Assembly (NCBI RefSeq): GCF_000006565.2
Contig: NC_031478.1
Span: 5,418,212-5,482,211, forward strand
Length of the DNA stretch: 64,000 nucleotides
DNA from: Toxoplasma gondii ME49
Taxonomy: Eukaryota > Apicomplexa > Conoidasida > Eucoccidiorida > Sarcocystidae
Reading direction: 5' to 3'
Both the position numbers and the translations under genes were made by a program. The notes beneath the pieces are model-generated. The model did not search any database, was not told the DNA's origin, and saw only the letters and a list, made by a program, of their open reading frames with translations. The first letter of the stretch is position 1, and each line of letters opens with the position of its first letter. Positions 47,184 through 63,922 of the stretch are shown one piece after another.

Positions 47184-50100
47184 TATGTAATCAACTGCTC
47201 CCCTACACCACAGACGGGGAGATTAAAATGAAGAGCGACGACCGCATTGCTTGTTTTGGTCTGGTGTCTTGTCAGTCAGTGAACAACATCCTTCTGGGGA
47301 CGGAGCAAGATGCGGTAGTTAACAGAGACCCTATTATGGAAGTTGTTGCGCAAAACCCTCAGGAGGCCATCCGATTCATCAAGTAGGTCAATCTTATTTT
47401 CCGCTGAACTAGGTCTGACAAACACGCGTAGCTTTTCAGCGTTTCTTTCGTTCGATTACCCCTTCCTACATTTGGCGAAAGTTATCAGTCTGGAGGCGAT
47501 AGCGACGACCGCTGCTTCGCGTTTCCTTCTGCGTGGAATGACTGCAGCGAAGAGAGCAGACTGTTAGAGAGAAGACAGAACCTCTTTTTCATAGTAAAAC
47601 TGTGAAGTTACACCGCCGACACATGGAATGGGATGTGTTTCGATATACTCTCCACAGTGTGTCAAGCTGGCTGTTTCCTTTCTTTGTCTGTTTCCTTCTA
47701 CACACGCGTACTGCTCGCTGTTTCTTTTCGTGGCCGCGTGTCTGAATCATCGTGCTTGCTACCCTCACCTGACCTCCGTTCCACCCTCTCCCATCTTTAT
47801 CGGCACTACGAGCCAGCATTCCCTCATGCAAAGACCGCTTTTAAATTCCAGTGAGTGGACGGTGCCCTCGTTCTTCTCGCTTGCGCTTCTTTACTGAGAA
47901 TAGTTCTGCAGTGCTTTCCGACGACATCCGCCTGCCTCTTCCGTGGAACAGAAACACAAATGCCCAAGCCTCGAAGGGGAAACTGGCGGGTCTTCTTATC
48001 TCGTGTTCAGCCTCGTTGGAGGCAATGCATTTGTACCTTACGGAGGGTCGCGTGGTTCCCTCTCTGCCTGATTTCCCCTGCAGACTGGTCATGTTATTCG
48101 GGGCGACAACTGGCGTTCTGGTTTCCGTTCCGTGCGTCGTTTATTTAAGTCTTTACTGGGACGAGTGCAGATGCAACAAGCCACTGCAGTGGTAGGTTTT
48201 CTCAGGCTGCACATGTACTTCGCAGCTTCCTTCCACCGTACCGGAGAGCGCTAAAGGCGTTTCCCGTTCCTCGTGAGTCAGGAGGTCTGTTCCCAGAGAA
48301 GACGGGCGAGACCACAGAGCTGTCTGCAGCGGAGAGAGAGTCGAGACACCGAGTTCGAGGACCGGTGGGGTCCCTTTTCTGCTGAGTTTTCCGACTTCGC
48401 AGCTTTTGATACAGAATATTTTGGCTGACGCTTTGTGTGCGTCTGTTCGTTTCTTGTGCTTTCTGCATCTTGAATGCCTCTGTCGATGTGTGTTGCAGGT
48501 GGGTGCTCGTCTTTAGCGCCCTTCAAGTGTCTCAAGTCCCAGTCCGATACCTCTTTTTCTTTCATCTCCATGGCACACGAGATAACCGCGCATCCATCAT
48601 CAACACGTAAGAGAAGTGTGCATTTAGTTTTTTGCTATGCCGCGTGTCACTCGATCCGCCTTCCGGTTCTCTGTGTCGTGAGCTTCCCTGCGTCTCCGTC
48701 GCTTGCTGCTCCGCCCTCCCTCTGGACAGCTTCCCTGAGTCTCCTTACGCAAGGAACGAGACTCTGTTACACTCCGTTTTTCCAGTGTCTCTGTCGTCGG
48801 CTTCTCCGTTTCTGCGAGCGACGACACAGCACGACTTCTCACGTCTACGCGCTTCTCCCGTCCCGAGGGTGAGTGCATGCTACCTCGGGGTTTTCTCTGC
48901 CCGTCTCATCTTTTCCGTGCCTGCAGCACGCGGACGCTCACCGGCGGGCGAGGCTGGAAGTGTAGCAAATTTGTGTCTATTCTCAGCTACGGCTGGTTTA
49001 TTCTCGGTGTCGTATGGGTTTTCAATGCCCAGGAGTGCTCCGAGGCGCCCGGTCTCTGGAAACTCACTGTCTCTGCGGTAAGCTGCACAACCAGCAGAAA
49101 CGCAGAGCAAAGGGCAAGCCGAAGGCAGGAAACCGTCTGGACGCTCGACTAGCGCGGGAGAGCTCAGCCCAGCAGAAGCCCAAGAAGTGAGGCCAAGGAG
49201 GGGGTGAGATGAACGTCTACGTAGCACATCGAGGAACGCACTCCAGCGAGAACGAAGATGCAGACGTCCTTTGGTTCCTCTGGCTGTGCTCAGATTGTGG
49301 TCTCCATGCTTCGCCTTGTCACTACATTCGTCTGCTTTTGGATTTCGTTTCCGCCAAATGCGGGAGGCCTGCAATCTGCCGACCGCTTCGTGGGCGCCGC
49401 GACGCCGGAGCAAATCTCAAAGCTGCCGCTCCTGACATACGCGGAAAAAAAGGCGCAGTTGTGTTCGCGGGTGGCCGACAAGACCGTCCACACGTTTGCG
49501 AGGAGAGAGGACGGAAGCAAAGGCAAGAAGGAAGACGACAGAAGCAGAGACACGGAAGGCAAGCAAACCGGTTTGGCAGAGCGGAGCAGGAGTAGAGAGA
49601 GAGACGACGGAAGCCTGGCGAGAGAGAGAGCCGAGAGGACACAGGGAGACGGGCCGGATCAGATGCTGACGGGCATCAGCAGAACTGGACAAGATGCCGC
49701 AGAAATGCGGGGCAAGCAAGGTGCTGGGGTCCGAGCAAGGTGAGAGGTGAACGAAGGACGGTAAAAAGGAAAACAGCGGAGCGACCAGAGGAGAGGAGCG
49801 CGGCGGTCCTTCTGCACGTGTTTTTCTGTTCTTCACATTGGTGGCACCCTACGAAAACAGACACTATTATGACTCCTGATGTAGGTTGAGGATACGTGTG
49901 GCGTGTCTACCGTTTTTTCACAGCCGGTTCGCAGTAAACGTCGGGGTTGAACGATGTGCATTTGTTCTCACCTCTGTGCCGCGCGAGGAATCGGCCCATG
50001 TCGACCGAGCACCTAGTTTCGCAAAAGAAAGGATGGAAGGATGAGATATCTTTCTTTAGAGAGGTGCGATGCCTGGATTTGGAGAGGAACATTCGGCAAA

Positions 50101-50863
50101 CGCCGATTCGTCATCCAGTTTCTCCTCGGGTGTCTTGCTGTCTCTGAGCGCCAACAGACGAGGACCCTCACGCGCCGGATACTGTTTTTTGCGACTGCGT
50201 CCTCCCCTTGTTGCTATTTGTAGGATGGTAGGCAAACCCGGCGTGGATGGAGACCGTGCATTTTCGTCTTCGTTTTCTTGCTGTCCAAGTCCTGAGCACC
50301 GGTATGCCACTGCACCGTCGCAGGTTTCTCGTCGCCTCGAATCGGCAGCGGATTCTTTTGTGAGAGCTTCTGTGCCGCGGCAGCGTCCCGCCTCGTATGT
50401 AGAGTGTACTGGTGGAAGGAACACCTCGTGTTTGTCCCCCTGTTCCCCGGTTAAAGAATGCCGGGCAGGTGGTCAGCAGATGGCAAACATAAAGGCCAGG
50501 GGGAAATGCAGCACAAGTCCCCAACGAGGAGCGGCGCGTCGCGGGTCCGCCGCTGGCTACTCTGCTTCCGTGGAAACGCCCTACAAGTTTGAAGAGGTGC
50601 AGGCGGCCGCCACAGCAGCGAACGGTGTTGCTTCCGTGCCAGAAGCGTCGAGCGTAGGCGAAGCGGCGACTTTCTCCCCGGTCCAGGAGAACTGCTGTAT
50701 TTGCTTAGGCGAGTTTGCCGATGAGGAAGTCATCCGAGAGCTCAAATGCTCACACTTCTTCCACCATGGATGCATTGACAAATGGTTACTGAAAAACAAG
50801 CAATGTCCTCTCTGTCTACGAAGCATCGACGAGCCGTTTGATCCCGGTACGAGTCGTCAATAG
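46891..50863 (+). CDS. multi-span membrane RING-H2 E3 ubiquitin ligase
   Basis: Exons 46891-46959, 47222-47382, 48084-48191, 48499-48606, 48927-49077, 49294-49739 and 50224-50863 give 560 residues. All junctions after the first are phase-consistent with good consensus. The first junction is uncertain: the better acceptor at 47213 does not keep frame with the gtaagt donor. Four hydrophobic segments lie near residues 78-101, 114-134, 163-181 and 200-218. The conserved [11 protein letters not shown] and [11 protein letters not shown] elements match the layout of plant membrane RING proteins. A long charged linker rich in Arg/Glu/Asp (about 220-350) leads to a C-terminal RING-H2 finger with ligands C505, C508, C523, H525, H528, C531, C542 and C545. 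The RING should recruit an E2 on the cytosolic face of an internal membrane, while substrate and organelle are unknown. Exon 1 would supply [10 protein letters not shown]. Confidence 0.85.
47147..47186. repeat. (AT)n microsatellite
   Basis: This is a run of about 20 AT dinucleotides interrupted once by GT, in the first intron of the RING-H2 gene shortly upstream of the second exon. It is probably length-polymorphic. Confidence 0.95.
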
Positions 50864-53138
50864 GCAGAAGGCGCATTTTCTGCGCATGTGCACATGCCCT
50901 CTCGATCTCTGCGACCTCTAGCTTTTCTGCCACGGGAACACACACATGGCGAGATAGATATGAGGCACCCCGGCACGTTGTTATTCTGATATTTGCTTTT
51001 CTTCCTTGTTTTCCGTCTCCGTACGTCGTTACGGGAGTCGCAGTAGGTCGTCTTCTATGTTGCCCTGCTGTTAACGTAGACACTTGGATTTCCACGCGCA
51101 CGTAGTGGTGACTGTGTTTATAGGCCTTTGACATTAGGTCCGCTTGCCCATTTTGTGGTGTTTCGATTTGCTCGACGCCTTAGTGGTGGACCTGTTTCCT
51201 TGCGCTTCTGCGTATTCCAGGCACGGCGGCGCAAGAGAACGGGAGCACTTGATGGAAGGCGTATGGGAAAAAGGCTGAGGGCAGGTGCGGAGAGGAACAA
51301 CGGTTTTGCTTCCCCGGAAACTTATCTTTTTTATCATCTCCCCCGACGTGGCCAGAGTTTTCTGTAGTTTGAGTCTCATTTTCTTGCATGACTTGACATC
51401 TCACGCCTCTTCTCCGGTGGCCGTATTATCTGTGTCGACAACAGTCAACGGCCGTCTCGAAGCGCCTTGCAAAAAAACGAAGTTCCCACAGGCTTAAATC
51501 CAGTTTTCTCTCTGCTTGCTCAGGTGGACAGACTAGATGCGCTTTTCTGCAGCTCACGGCTGAGTGGAGAATCGTGTTGTCGACACTTTCGGACGTGGAC
51601 AGTGTCTGAACAGCGGTAGCCGTGTCCGAAGTTGCAGGGGCTTAAAGAGCTCCAGATCCAACTTGGGATTCACAGGCGCAGAACGAGGGTGAATCACAGA
51701 GAAGCCTCCGGGACAAACTAGACACGATCGCAGCTCACCTAAATAGAGGTGCCTGTGTGATTCTCGAGTTCGTTAGCTCGTGCTTTGTAGCTGTCGAGCC
51801 GTCCCGGCACCCACGTACAAGATCTCAGGTGCGATGCGAACGGAAGAAGCTGAGAACTTGACACAGGGTCGTTGATACGATGACAATGCTGTCTCTACGA
51901 CAGAACGCGACTAACACATCTGCTAACTCTTCACCGTGATTTGTAAAGTCTGCCGTTCGGTTCAACCGAACTTATTGCTTCCAACTTCAGCAAGCTCCTA
52001 CAATGTGTAAGATGACACAAAGGGGGATTTCAACTTGCTTTCCATATACGACAGTAATCCTGCCGTACTCTATAGAAGATGCTTGGCAGACTGTGAGCGT
52101 TGCTATCAGTACGCATGCTCATCTTGCGACAAAACGTGAACATAATACTGCGTCGCTCACACGCTGTGGCGTGCCACAGTAAGAGACCAAAAGCAAATTG
52201 ACTGCGTGCAGGGCATCAACTTCGTTGCGACCGTAAAAACCGTCGTACTGTCTGTCCGAGTCCGCACTGCGCGTCAACTAACGGGGGCTATATTACCACA
52301 AGAACGAAATTTGTTGACTACTCTGTTCCATGCCATAGACCACGCCACACTGCCGCGGCGCATAAAGCGCCAGTCTCTACAGTGACTTCGATTTTGTACA
52401 GTTCTCCGCTCTCAAGCGTTCCCCGTTTTCCCAGCGGAATGATAGACGTGTCGACTCCAAGCACGTCTCTCGTTCCGCCGGCCGTAGCGCGGCCGCCTCG
52501 GGAGGCAGGTTTTCTCTTGTTTCAATTGTTTACGCAGAATAAGGAAAAAACGACTCCTCCTAAGTGTCGGAAGCAAAAATGCCAAAAAAGAGGTAGCGCC
52601 TACGCAGGGGCGCCGGTTTTCCCTTGACCCGCGAGACGTACCGTGGAGCGGGTCTCCGTCTCAGTTCACGAAATGATTGCCACAGTGCATGTACACACTC
52701 GCCGGGCACATGTTTAGTCTAAATGTCAAGGACTTTGACAAGTCGGGCACCCTGAACTTGAAACGCTATCAGAGCGCTTCTTCCCCCTCTTTGGACGGCA
52801 CGGCGGTGACCCGCAGAGAAATGCACCTCGCCGACGGGCAAGAAGGCAAAACTAGCAAAACTGACAACTTTTCCGTGCGAATCCTTGCACATAGAAACAA
52901 AAACGCCCGACATTCAGGATGCTCCGTTCTTGTCTACGAGTCACTTCCTAGGCACTGAATCTCGGCCGCCCCGCGACGCACATTCTTCACCGGGGCACTA
53001 GAAGTGACGCGTTCTTTCGCATACTCGGCTCTGCCAGACCTCGACGGCGCAGCAGCACGACAGCGCGAAACACCTCGGTACGGTTCCTGGCTGTCTGCCT
53101 CGCCAACATATTTCACGGGAACTCCTTCCAATCAGTGC
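50864..53138. other. intergenic region between convergent genes
   Basis: This region separates the 3' ends of the RING-H2 gene (+) and the DBP2 gene (-). Between about 51500 and 52380 even short open frames are absent on both strands, unlike the rest of the window. I could not identify a structural RNA in it by eye. The remainder presumably contains both 3' UTRs. Confidence 0.4.
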
Positions 53139-56757
<3,619 letters not shown>

Positions 56758-59700
56758 TTTGGCGCTGAACTGAGGGACTTCGAATCGAGTGCGGAACCGT
56801 TAAACAGGCTGGAGTCAGGCTCCCTGTCCTCACAGCAGGAAGCAAAATCGTTAAACAGGGTTGCGAGGTGGTGACGATTGCCTGCAAATACCTGGCCTGG
56901 GATAGACAAAAAGGAAAGCGCTCGTTTGCGGTTGACAGAGAGACGCAGAGGACGCGCGGAAACCACAATGCTACTTGTACGAAACGGGAAACAGACACTC
57001 TGTCACAACTATGTACACGTCACCGACGCGTGTTTCTTAATGCCGCAGGATTATATGTACAGGAGAGGCCTGCGACAAATCTCTCGAACTGCCGTGGGAA
57101 AGCAGAAACGGAGAGAAGAAACAGTTGGTGCCAAGAAATCTCCACAACCTCGCCCCAGCCGAAAAAAATGCGGAAGAGTTTTTGCGCCAAGGGCCTCCAC
57201 GGCAGCTGAAAAAAAATGTTCCAAACAACGACCAACATGAATTCCGCCCAGGAAACAGAAATTGCATGGCCCACATATCTGCCTGTCCCGCGTCCAGTGG
57301 CCGTTCTGAAGCGCAAGCGCCGGCCTCCCTGCGTGATGAGGGGAACTCGTCGCAAACCGGGGGTTGCCCGCTGCACACAACTGACCCTCGAGAGGATACA
57401 TGGTGCGGAACCTTAACTCCAAGATGTCACTCGCAAGTGCCGCGTGCCTTAGCATCGACATTGTCTCCGAAAAAGTGCTTTACTCCGTAAGCGCCATACA
57501 ACTGCAGTTCGCTTGGCCGAGATACCTCTCAACAGTGGCCAACGCTGAGAGCCGTCTTCCCTCAATACAAAACATGTTTGCCAGCCCGCCAGCGGTGTTG
57601 GCAGCGGGGATTTTTCGTGACTGTGTGGACGGGGTATCACACTGGAAGTGTTGTTGCTTATGAAAACCGGCGCTCAGATATGGAACACCACGAAGTCCTC
57701 TTGTCTGAAGATTCTCACGACTCTCTGCCATGCCGCGTGCTGCTCAAGTGGCTTGTCATTTATTAAAGACATTGGCAACAGGCTTCCGCTTCTCCTCAAT
57801 CTCCAACCAATACAAAAGCGGCTGCAGAAGGTTTAATTTAGATCAGCGACGCTAGGGACAAGTAGAGACACCGTGGTGCTTCTCGTCGCTGACGGTTTAC
57901 CCCAGTTCTCTGCTTTGCATTCATTCGTGTTTACTCAAAGGTACATCCGCAAACCTGCATGCTGGCGTTGACAGGATGCAGTCGGCGCTGGCCCTGCTGC
58001 GGTGGTATGCACAAGAACATGCGACCATTCTATCTGCATTCTGTCCGAGAATTATACGGGCCTCTGCTGCTTTAAAGGCTTTCCATAGAAAACAACGAAC
58101 CACCGTTCATGTACGTTTGCCAAACTCTGACGTCGAAGCCACCCTCGGAATGGTACGGGAGGCCGAAAGTACGGGAGGAAAGAGCGCCTCTACGCCTCGT
58201 CCGAGTAATTCACCGGTTTTGTCAGAGTCAAGTCACTGCAGTTCGAGGGGATCAGACTGCTTTTACGGATTTCATCGACGTGTATGGTGCGGCGGCCACA
58301 GGCGTTGCGGGCGTCCCCACTGCCACGGGTTTGGTACCACCTGTGAGCAGGCCAGGAATCTGCTGGTATGTAGTGTTACCGAATGTTGTGGTGGATGCCA
58401 CCAGACATAAGTCATAAAGTTGTTTATCACTCGGATGTATGACCTGGGACACTTAAGGAGCCGAGAGACATGATGTAGCGCCAGCGGCCAGACCATGCTC
58501 TTTCTACAGTGCTATTCTTTCTCATGTTCGTGAGCGCGTTCGTCAGGCTGCTCTTTCGTAGAAAACAGCAAGGATTGCAGTTTCTTTAACGGCGTGTAAT
58601 GGATGGGCCATCTGTGAACACCGTGGCCGCTGTAGTTTGTCACGAGCTGCATCATCGCAGCACTATGAGTTCAACAGCAGTAGTGACTAACGTTGACACT
58701 CCTGTTGCTTTAATGCGAGAAAAGTAAGTTCTCGAAAGCGTGAGATACTGAGGTCTGCTCTCGTAGGTGGGAGATGCGGCCCACAAATACACCGATTCAG
58801 ACTCCATTAGCTGTTGTTTCATCAGCAGCGTACGTGAAAAACAGAAATATTGACATTGTCTGTGTTTAATCCAATTCCAATGAAACCCGAGTACGGAAGT
58901 AGTCACAGAAGAAAGAAATATACCCTTCTCATTGAGGGCGTCTTCACTGTTCTCCAGGGGAACTTCGGAGAAGCGCCACTGTCTGTTTTTTCCGCTCCCG
59001 AGTGTGACCGAAATGTGCGACGACGAGGTAATTTTTCCACCCGAATTGCCAAGAGTGATTCGAGGATACCAACGAATGCGTACCATCAAACACGATAGGT
59101 TTTGTTTCTTGAAAAGAGCAGGTAGCCACGTCCAAGCCTCTTCTTGTACTCGGCTCAGAGCCCCATTCATCCTCCACCGGGGTTAGGAACCTTTTCTGCT
59201 CCGGAAAAAGTGGCAGTGTACACCAGTCACCAGACCACGGTCTACCATCCACACTTCAAATTCGATTCTCCACGGGGTATTTCTTCGCAGTACTTCTCCA
59301 GGCGTCGTGCGGCGTAGCCTGTGGCAGATGGGCCATCCCATTCTATTCCACTGAAGGGCACATACCGAATGGACAGAAAACAACGATGCACCACCCAAGC
59401 CAGTTTGCCAGATTCCACGTAAACACGGAGAATGGTATCGACCCACTGGCACTATTCCCCTCTTTCCAGAAGTCAGAGGCATAAAACGCCCTACAATGCG
59501 ACCGACATCAAACACAAATCAATGCTTTGTAGGCCTTTCTACGAAGCCCTTCTTGCGGGTTTCGTTTCTCGTCGCACCCTTACTTCCCCAGGGAACCTCT
59601 CGTCATCCACAAAAATGCAAGCACTTCAGCGACGCTCGTACCAGGGAAAACCTAGCATCCAGTGGGTCTCCGGGGTTTCATTACAACGCGCTGTTCTCAA

Positions 59701-59854
59701 CCAACCTGGCGAGTTTCCCTCATTCCCCTCTCGCTCAGAAGGATACTCTGCAACTCTAGCCGATCTTTCCTCCACTTTATCGGGCTCAGAAAACGTGACG
59801 AGAAACAGGCGAGCTGCTGGACGCATGAAAGCCTCGCGTGGCACGTTTCGCTTA
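56758..59854. other. intergenic region upstream of DBP2
   Basis: This stretch lies between DBP2 (-) and the 3' end of the START gene (-). It should hold the DBP2 promoter and 5' UTR and the START 3' UTR. Open frames of 100-170 codons occur at 57976-58410 (+) and 58652-59170 (-), but neither shows a recognisable domain, and they are within the length expected by chance. A small unrecognised gene cannot be excluded. Confidence 0.35.
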
Positions 59855-62800
59855 CTAATGGTTAAGCATGTTCACCGCCATTTTCTCCACTGTGGATGGC
59901 AGCACCTTCGCTGCCAGCGACTTGCTTACAACCGCTGGGATCCAGCCCTTGGGGTCGGCCTCACTGAACAGCGTCACCTGGGTCCAAACTGGGAAGAACA
60001 ACGGCAGAGAAGCAATCCGCATTGAGACTGCCTTTCGCAGTCGACGAAACCTAGCAGCCAATTCGGCCGAACACATATCGCCTTTTAAAGCAGCGACCGG
60101 CGAAACTGACATGTCTGTCCTGCTAGACAGGGAGTCCACCAACCCGTGCAGAACGGATTTCGTTTTCACTAAGGGTTCTCGAAACCACGCAAACGCAACC
60201 GAACCGGGGTCCGGCAGACAAAAGTACTCGAGATTTCTTGTCGGTCAAGTGGTGTAGGCAAAGAAACCGATTCGTAGGCTCTTCTGCGGACCAGAAAAAG
60301 GGTCACGAAAAGCAGAGAACCTTTGTAAAAAACCTTGCTCATAGACTTCGCCGTCAGCTCGTCCATTCCCTCTTGGTTCGGAACTCACCTCCAAACGGAG
60401 TCACCACTGGCGAGGCTATATAGGCGCTCAGGCGTATGTCCATGCGGACGTGACTGCTGCTGCACGAGAACGAGCACGAAATACAACACAGAAAGCGTCT
60501 GATGCTATAAGGCAGCCCCGAGACACGCGAGTAAAGTGGAACAAACTGCATCTGTTCGCACCAGCATCACGAGAGAAGCCGTTATCGCGAAGTCCTTGGG
60601 ACTCGACGACACCTAGACCCCCCTCCCCCCAACCCATACTCAGACATACTGTTCCGGGGCAGCTGGGTGGTCAATGGAACAACTGCAGGAGGCGTAGACT
60701 TGCTTCGCTACTTGCCGCTCATCGACTTGGAAGTGTCCCGCCGGCTCGTGCTTCGCGGTGGGAAGGACCCAGGACCTTTTGGCGCGCAGAGTGACTAGGT
60801 CACGCGGATAAAGCGTCGCCACCCGTTTCATCAGCACTTGGCAAATGTCTGTGTTGGCTGTCACTGTTTCGAGGATCGCGTGGCCGCCGAGATTCGCATC
60901 CCACGTCGCCCGCAAACGACTGTCAGACGCGAAGGACGCATACTGCTCAGGGAGCACGGGTAGCATGAAGGATGCTGCAGGATATGACACACAGGCGTAT
61001 GGGCAGTAACGCGGAGTGGAAGAAAGCATCCAAGTTGCAGACCGAAGTTTTGAAGGAAGAAAGCAGAGAGGAGGGAGGACTCAACGCCGCGCAAAAGGAA
61101 CCGAGCGGCGAAGAAGTGACAAGAATGAGACTTCACAGTCAGAAAAACGCACACGTGGAGGACGGGATCGCAGCCGTGAGTCCTGCAGTCGGGAACACAC
61201 GTCCGGCTTGCCGGTGGGAGGAAGCTCGACACCTCCTCCCTTCTGTCGCGCGTCCTCTAGCCTGTGAGGGAACTTCCAACTGCCGGCTCCGTTTCATACC
61301 TTTGATAAGGACGCGGCCGACCCCGAATTCTTTTTTCCAAACCTTTAGGCCGTTTTTGTCGTAGACGCACGGCATCAGAGGTGCCGTCTTCCCCCCTCTC
61401 TGGCCCGTCGCGCTGCGGCTCGCGGCATCGTCGTCTAAGCAGACAACAGCGACATCCAGGAGAAGCTCGGCGAGCTCCAGTAACTCCCTCCGGCGGTCCC
61501 AGTCGGGTCTGGAGCCTTCTCTCAGGCTGTGTTTCTCGGCTTCCTGGCCTCCGTCACCTTCCTCGCCCCACGAACAGGTTCCCTGCCTCGGTGGTCCCTG
61601 CTGCTTGAAACACTGCGCATCAGAGGCCCCCCCGCTGTGAGATCGGACGACCCGTCGTGCCTTCTCCTGGGGCGGCTTCTGTCGGTGGCAGTGCCCCAAC
61701 GGATCAGACGCCTGGCTCTGTCTCAGGTTGAAGGCCGCCCGCCTTTCTTCCAGCACACCCAACACGAACTCCGCGGCGTCATCGGTTGACGCCAGTCTCC
61801 TTAGCCCTGGAATCGAATCTGCAGGCGACGGCTTCGCTTGACATTCTCGGCCCGGTTTCCTCTCTGTCACCTGCATCTCCCCTGTCGCACGAATCTCCCC
61901 TAGCTCCTCTGAACTCGTCTCTTGACAGTCGAATTGCTCGCACCTTCTGGCCGTCCCTTGGGCGTCCAGCGCCCCAGGCCTTTCCCGAACTGCTGTAATT
62001 GTCGACGCATTCAGGATATCCTTGCACGCGTTTTCGGCCGGATCTGCCCAATGAGCCGTGATCGGCGAGGGCGCTGCTGCCTCTGGCAGCGGCCCCGCCT
62101 CTCGGCCGATAGAGCCCGCGAAGCCATGCGCCTTCTCCCGGTTCCCGGCCAAGGCCTGCTGGGGCTCTTCCTGGGTCGTCGCTGGCGACGCCTCTGTCGA
62201 GCATGTTTCTGGAGAAAAAGTCTGTGGCTCTTTCGCCTCTGGCTCTGGACCGGTCGCGTTCTCTCTGCGTTCTTTCTCGGAGTCCCAAGATGTTCCCTCA
62301 TACCGCGGCTGCCGCACTGCGTCACACTCCGATTCGCGTTTCCCGTGCACTTCTGCGGGGGACAGAAGCCCCCGGACGTCCGCCCGTGACGCGCCCTGCC
62401 CTTCCCCCTGTCTGCCGACTTCGACGTCCGACCTGCGCTGAGAAGACGCCGAAGAAAACGAGTCAGTCGACAACCGTCTTCGCTGCGTGTGCGTGAAGGA
62501 CACCCACTGGGATGTCGAGGTCTCACGGCTCCCGCCACAGCGCTCGGAGGCGAGCGTGGCCCCGTCCGATCCAACGCTATCTCGCGACACTGCCCCCTTC
62601 AGTTTGCCGTCTGTCCGCCCCAGGTCGCCGCTGAAGGTCCCTTCTGGCGGCCTCGCACTGGCGTTTCCGCGTGGGCTAACTCCGAGCCCTGTCGCCCCTA
62701 AGTTCGCTTCCTCTCCCCCCTCTCCCTCTCTCCTGTCTTCTCCAGCCGGCCGTGTCGGTTTTCGCAGACCCGCGGCGGCAGGTAGCGACGCTGCCTCCCG

Positions 62801-63922
62801 CCACGCGCATTGAGTCAGGTCCTCAGGTTGCAGTGGCACGACCGCGCCGTCCGCAGCTGCACGCGTCGAGTGCCGCTTCTCCGAGGCTCCCTGTAGGCCA
62901 GAAAGTGCATGCACGGGCTCTCCAAGACCCAACGGGGCTCGGAACGCGGCCCCCAGCGCCTGCGAGGCGTCGCTCGAGGCCGGACAGTGCGCCCCCGCGA
63001 GCCTCTTGGAGTCTTTGGGGGGTTCCAGAGTAGCTCGGTTCACTGCACCTGCTCCCGAGAGTCGCTTCGAGAGCGCCGGCGGCTCTTTTCCTTCGCGTGG
63101 GCCCATGCAGATGAGGCGCCGGGCGAAGAATCGAATCCACCGAGGCGGACGGCGCGACGACGGCAGGGTGACGCCTGAGGAAACCTCGCCCTCAACTGCC
63201 ACACCTCTCTCGGGCGCACCCTCCAGCCCCTCCAGCCGTCCTGCCTCGCCCTCCCGCGAACTCCGCCTCGCCTGGCCGCCGCGGCGCCATGTGGGCTTCC
63301 GTCGACGCCTCGTCCGCCCACCGCCCTCACTGTTGGGCGACAACGCCGCGTCTCCAAGAGTCTCGGCGGACAGGGGAGACACGGGGACCGGCGCGGCAGG
63401 TCCCGCTAGTTCTGGAACCCCCTCCGCAAGCGCAGCCCCGTCGCCCGGTCGCGCGCCAAAGTTCCGGCCCCCCCAGGTATCGACGGGAAGCCCAGACATC
63501 TGCGCTGTCGCCTCTGGGCCCTGAGTCAGAGGCCCCGCCTCCGTGTCCTTAAGAAAAGAACAGCGCGCGCCGCCAGCGTTTCTTCCGTGGCCCTGGACGG
63601 AGTCAGTTGCCACGGAAACGAAGCTGCTCCCGTTCTCTCCAGCGTTTCGGTGAAGGAAAGGTGTGACAGTGGAGACGTCAACGGCGGGAGGCGGGCGACA
63701 GGGGGGCGGCAAGGCAGAGCCGGCGAGCTCCGAAGAAACGCCCCGCGGACCGGGGAGCCCCGCAGCAGAGAACCGCGTCGAAGACTGGCAAAAGGCCGCA
63801 ACAGGCCTGTCTGGCGCCTTCTGGAATTCCGGCTCGTAGTGGCACAGGTACGCGGTCGCCAGAGAGGCGGCAGCAACGGGGCCTGCAACGGGCGCCAACG
63901 ACGAGCCGCCCCCCTCAGTCAT
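59855..63922 (-). CDS. START-domain lipid-transfer protein with long disordered N-terminus
   Basis: Four minus-strand exons, 61300-63922, 60650-60974, 60389-60453 and 59855-59988, join in frame to 1048 residues with canonical borders (gtatga, gtatgt and gtgagt donors). The C-terminal ~180 residues form a START domain: NGLKVWKKEF, RLRATWDANLGG, TLYPRDLVTLRAKRSW, SIDHPAAPE, SAYIASPVVTPFG and the hallmark VTLFSEADPKGWIPA before the terminal helix. START domains bind a single sterol, phospholipid or ceramide in a hydrophobic pocket and move it between membranes. The first ~800 residues are Ala/Gly/Arg/Ser/Glu-rich and apparently disordered, with no second domain recognised. The ATG at 63922 is used; the frame is open upstream to the window edge, so an earlier start outside the window is possible. 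Confidence 0.93.

Noticed and set aside
57976..58417. Overlapping plus-strand frames of 102-144 codons
   Set aside because: Two frames compete, neither resembles a known protein, no splice partners were found, and the length is compatible with chance.
58652..59170. A 172-codon minus-strand frame downstream of the START gene
   Set aside because: It has no recognisable motif and mixed codon use, and at least one such frame is expected by chance in 64 kb. It probably lies in 3' UTR or spacer.
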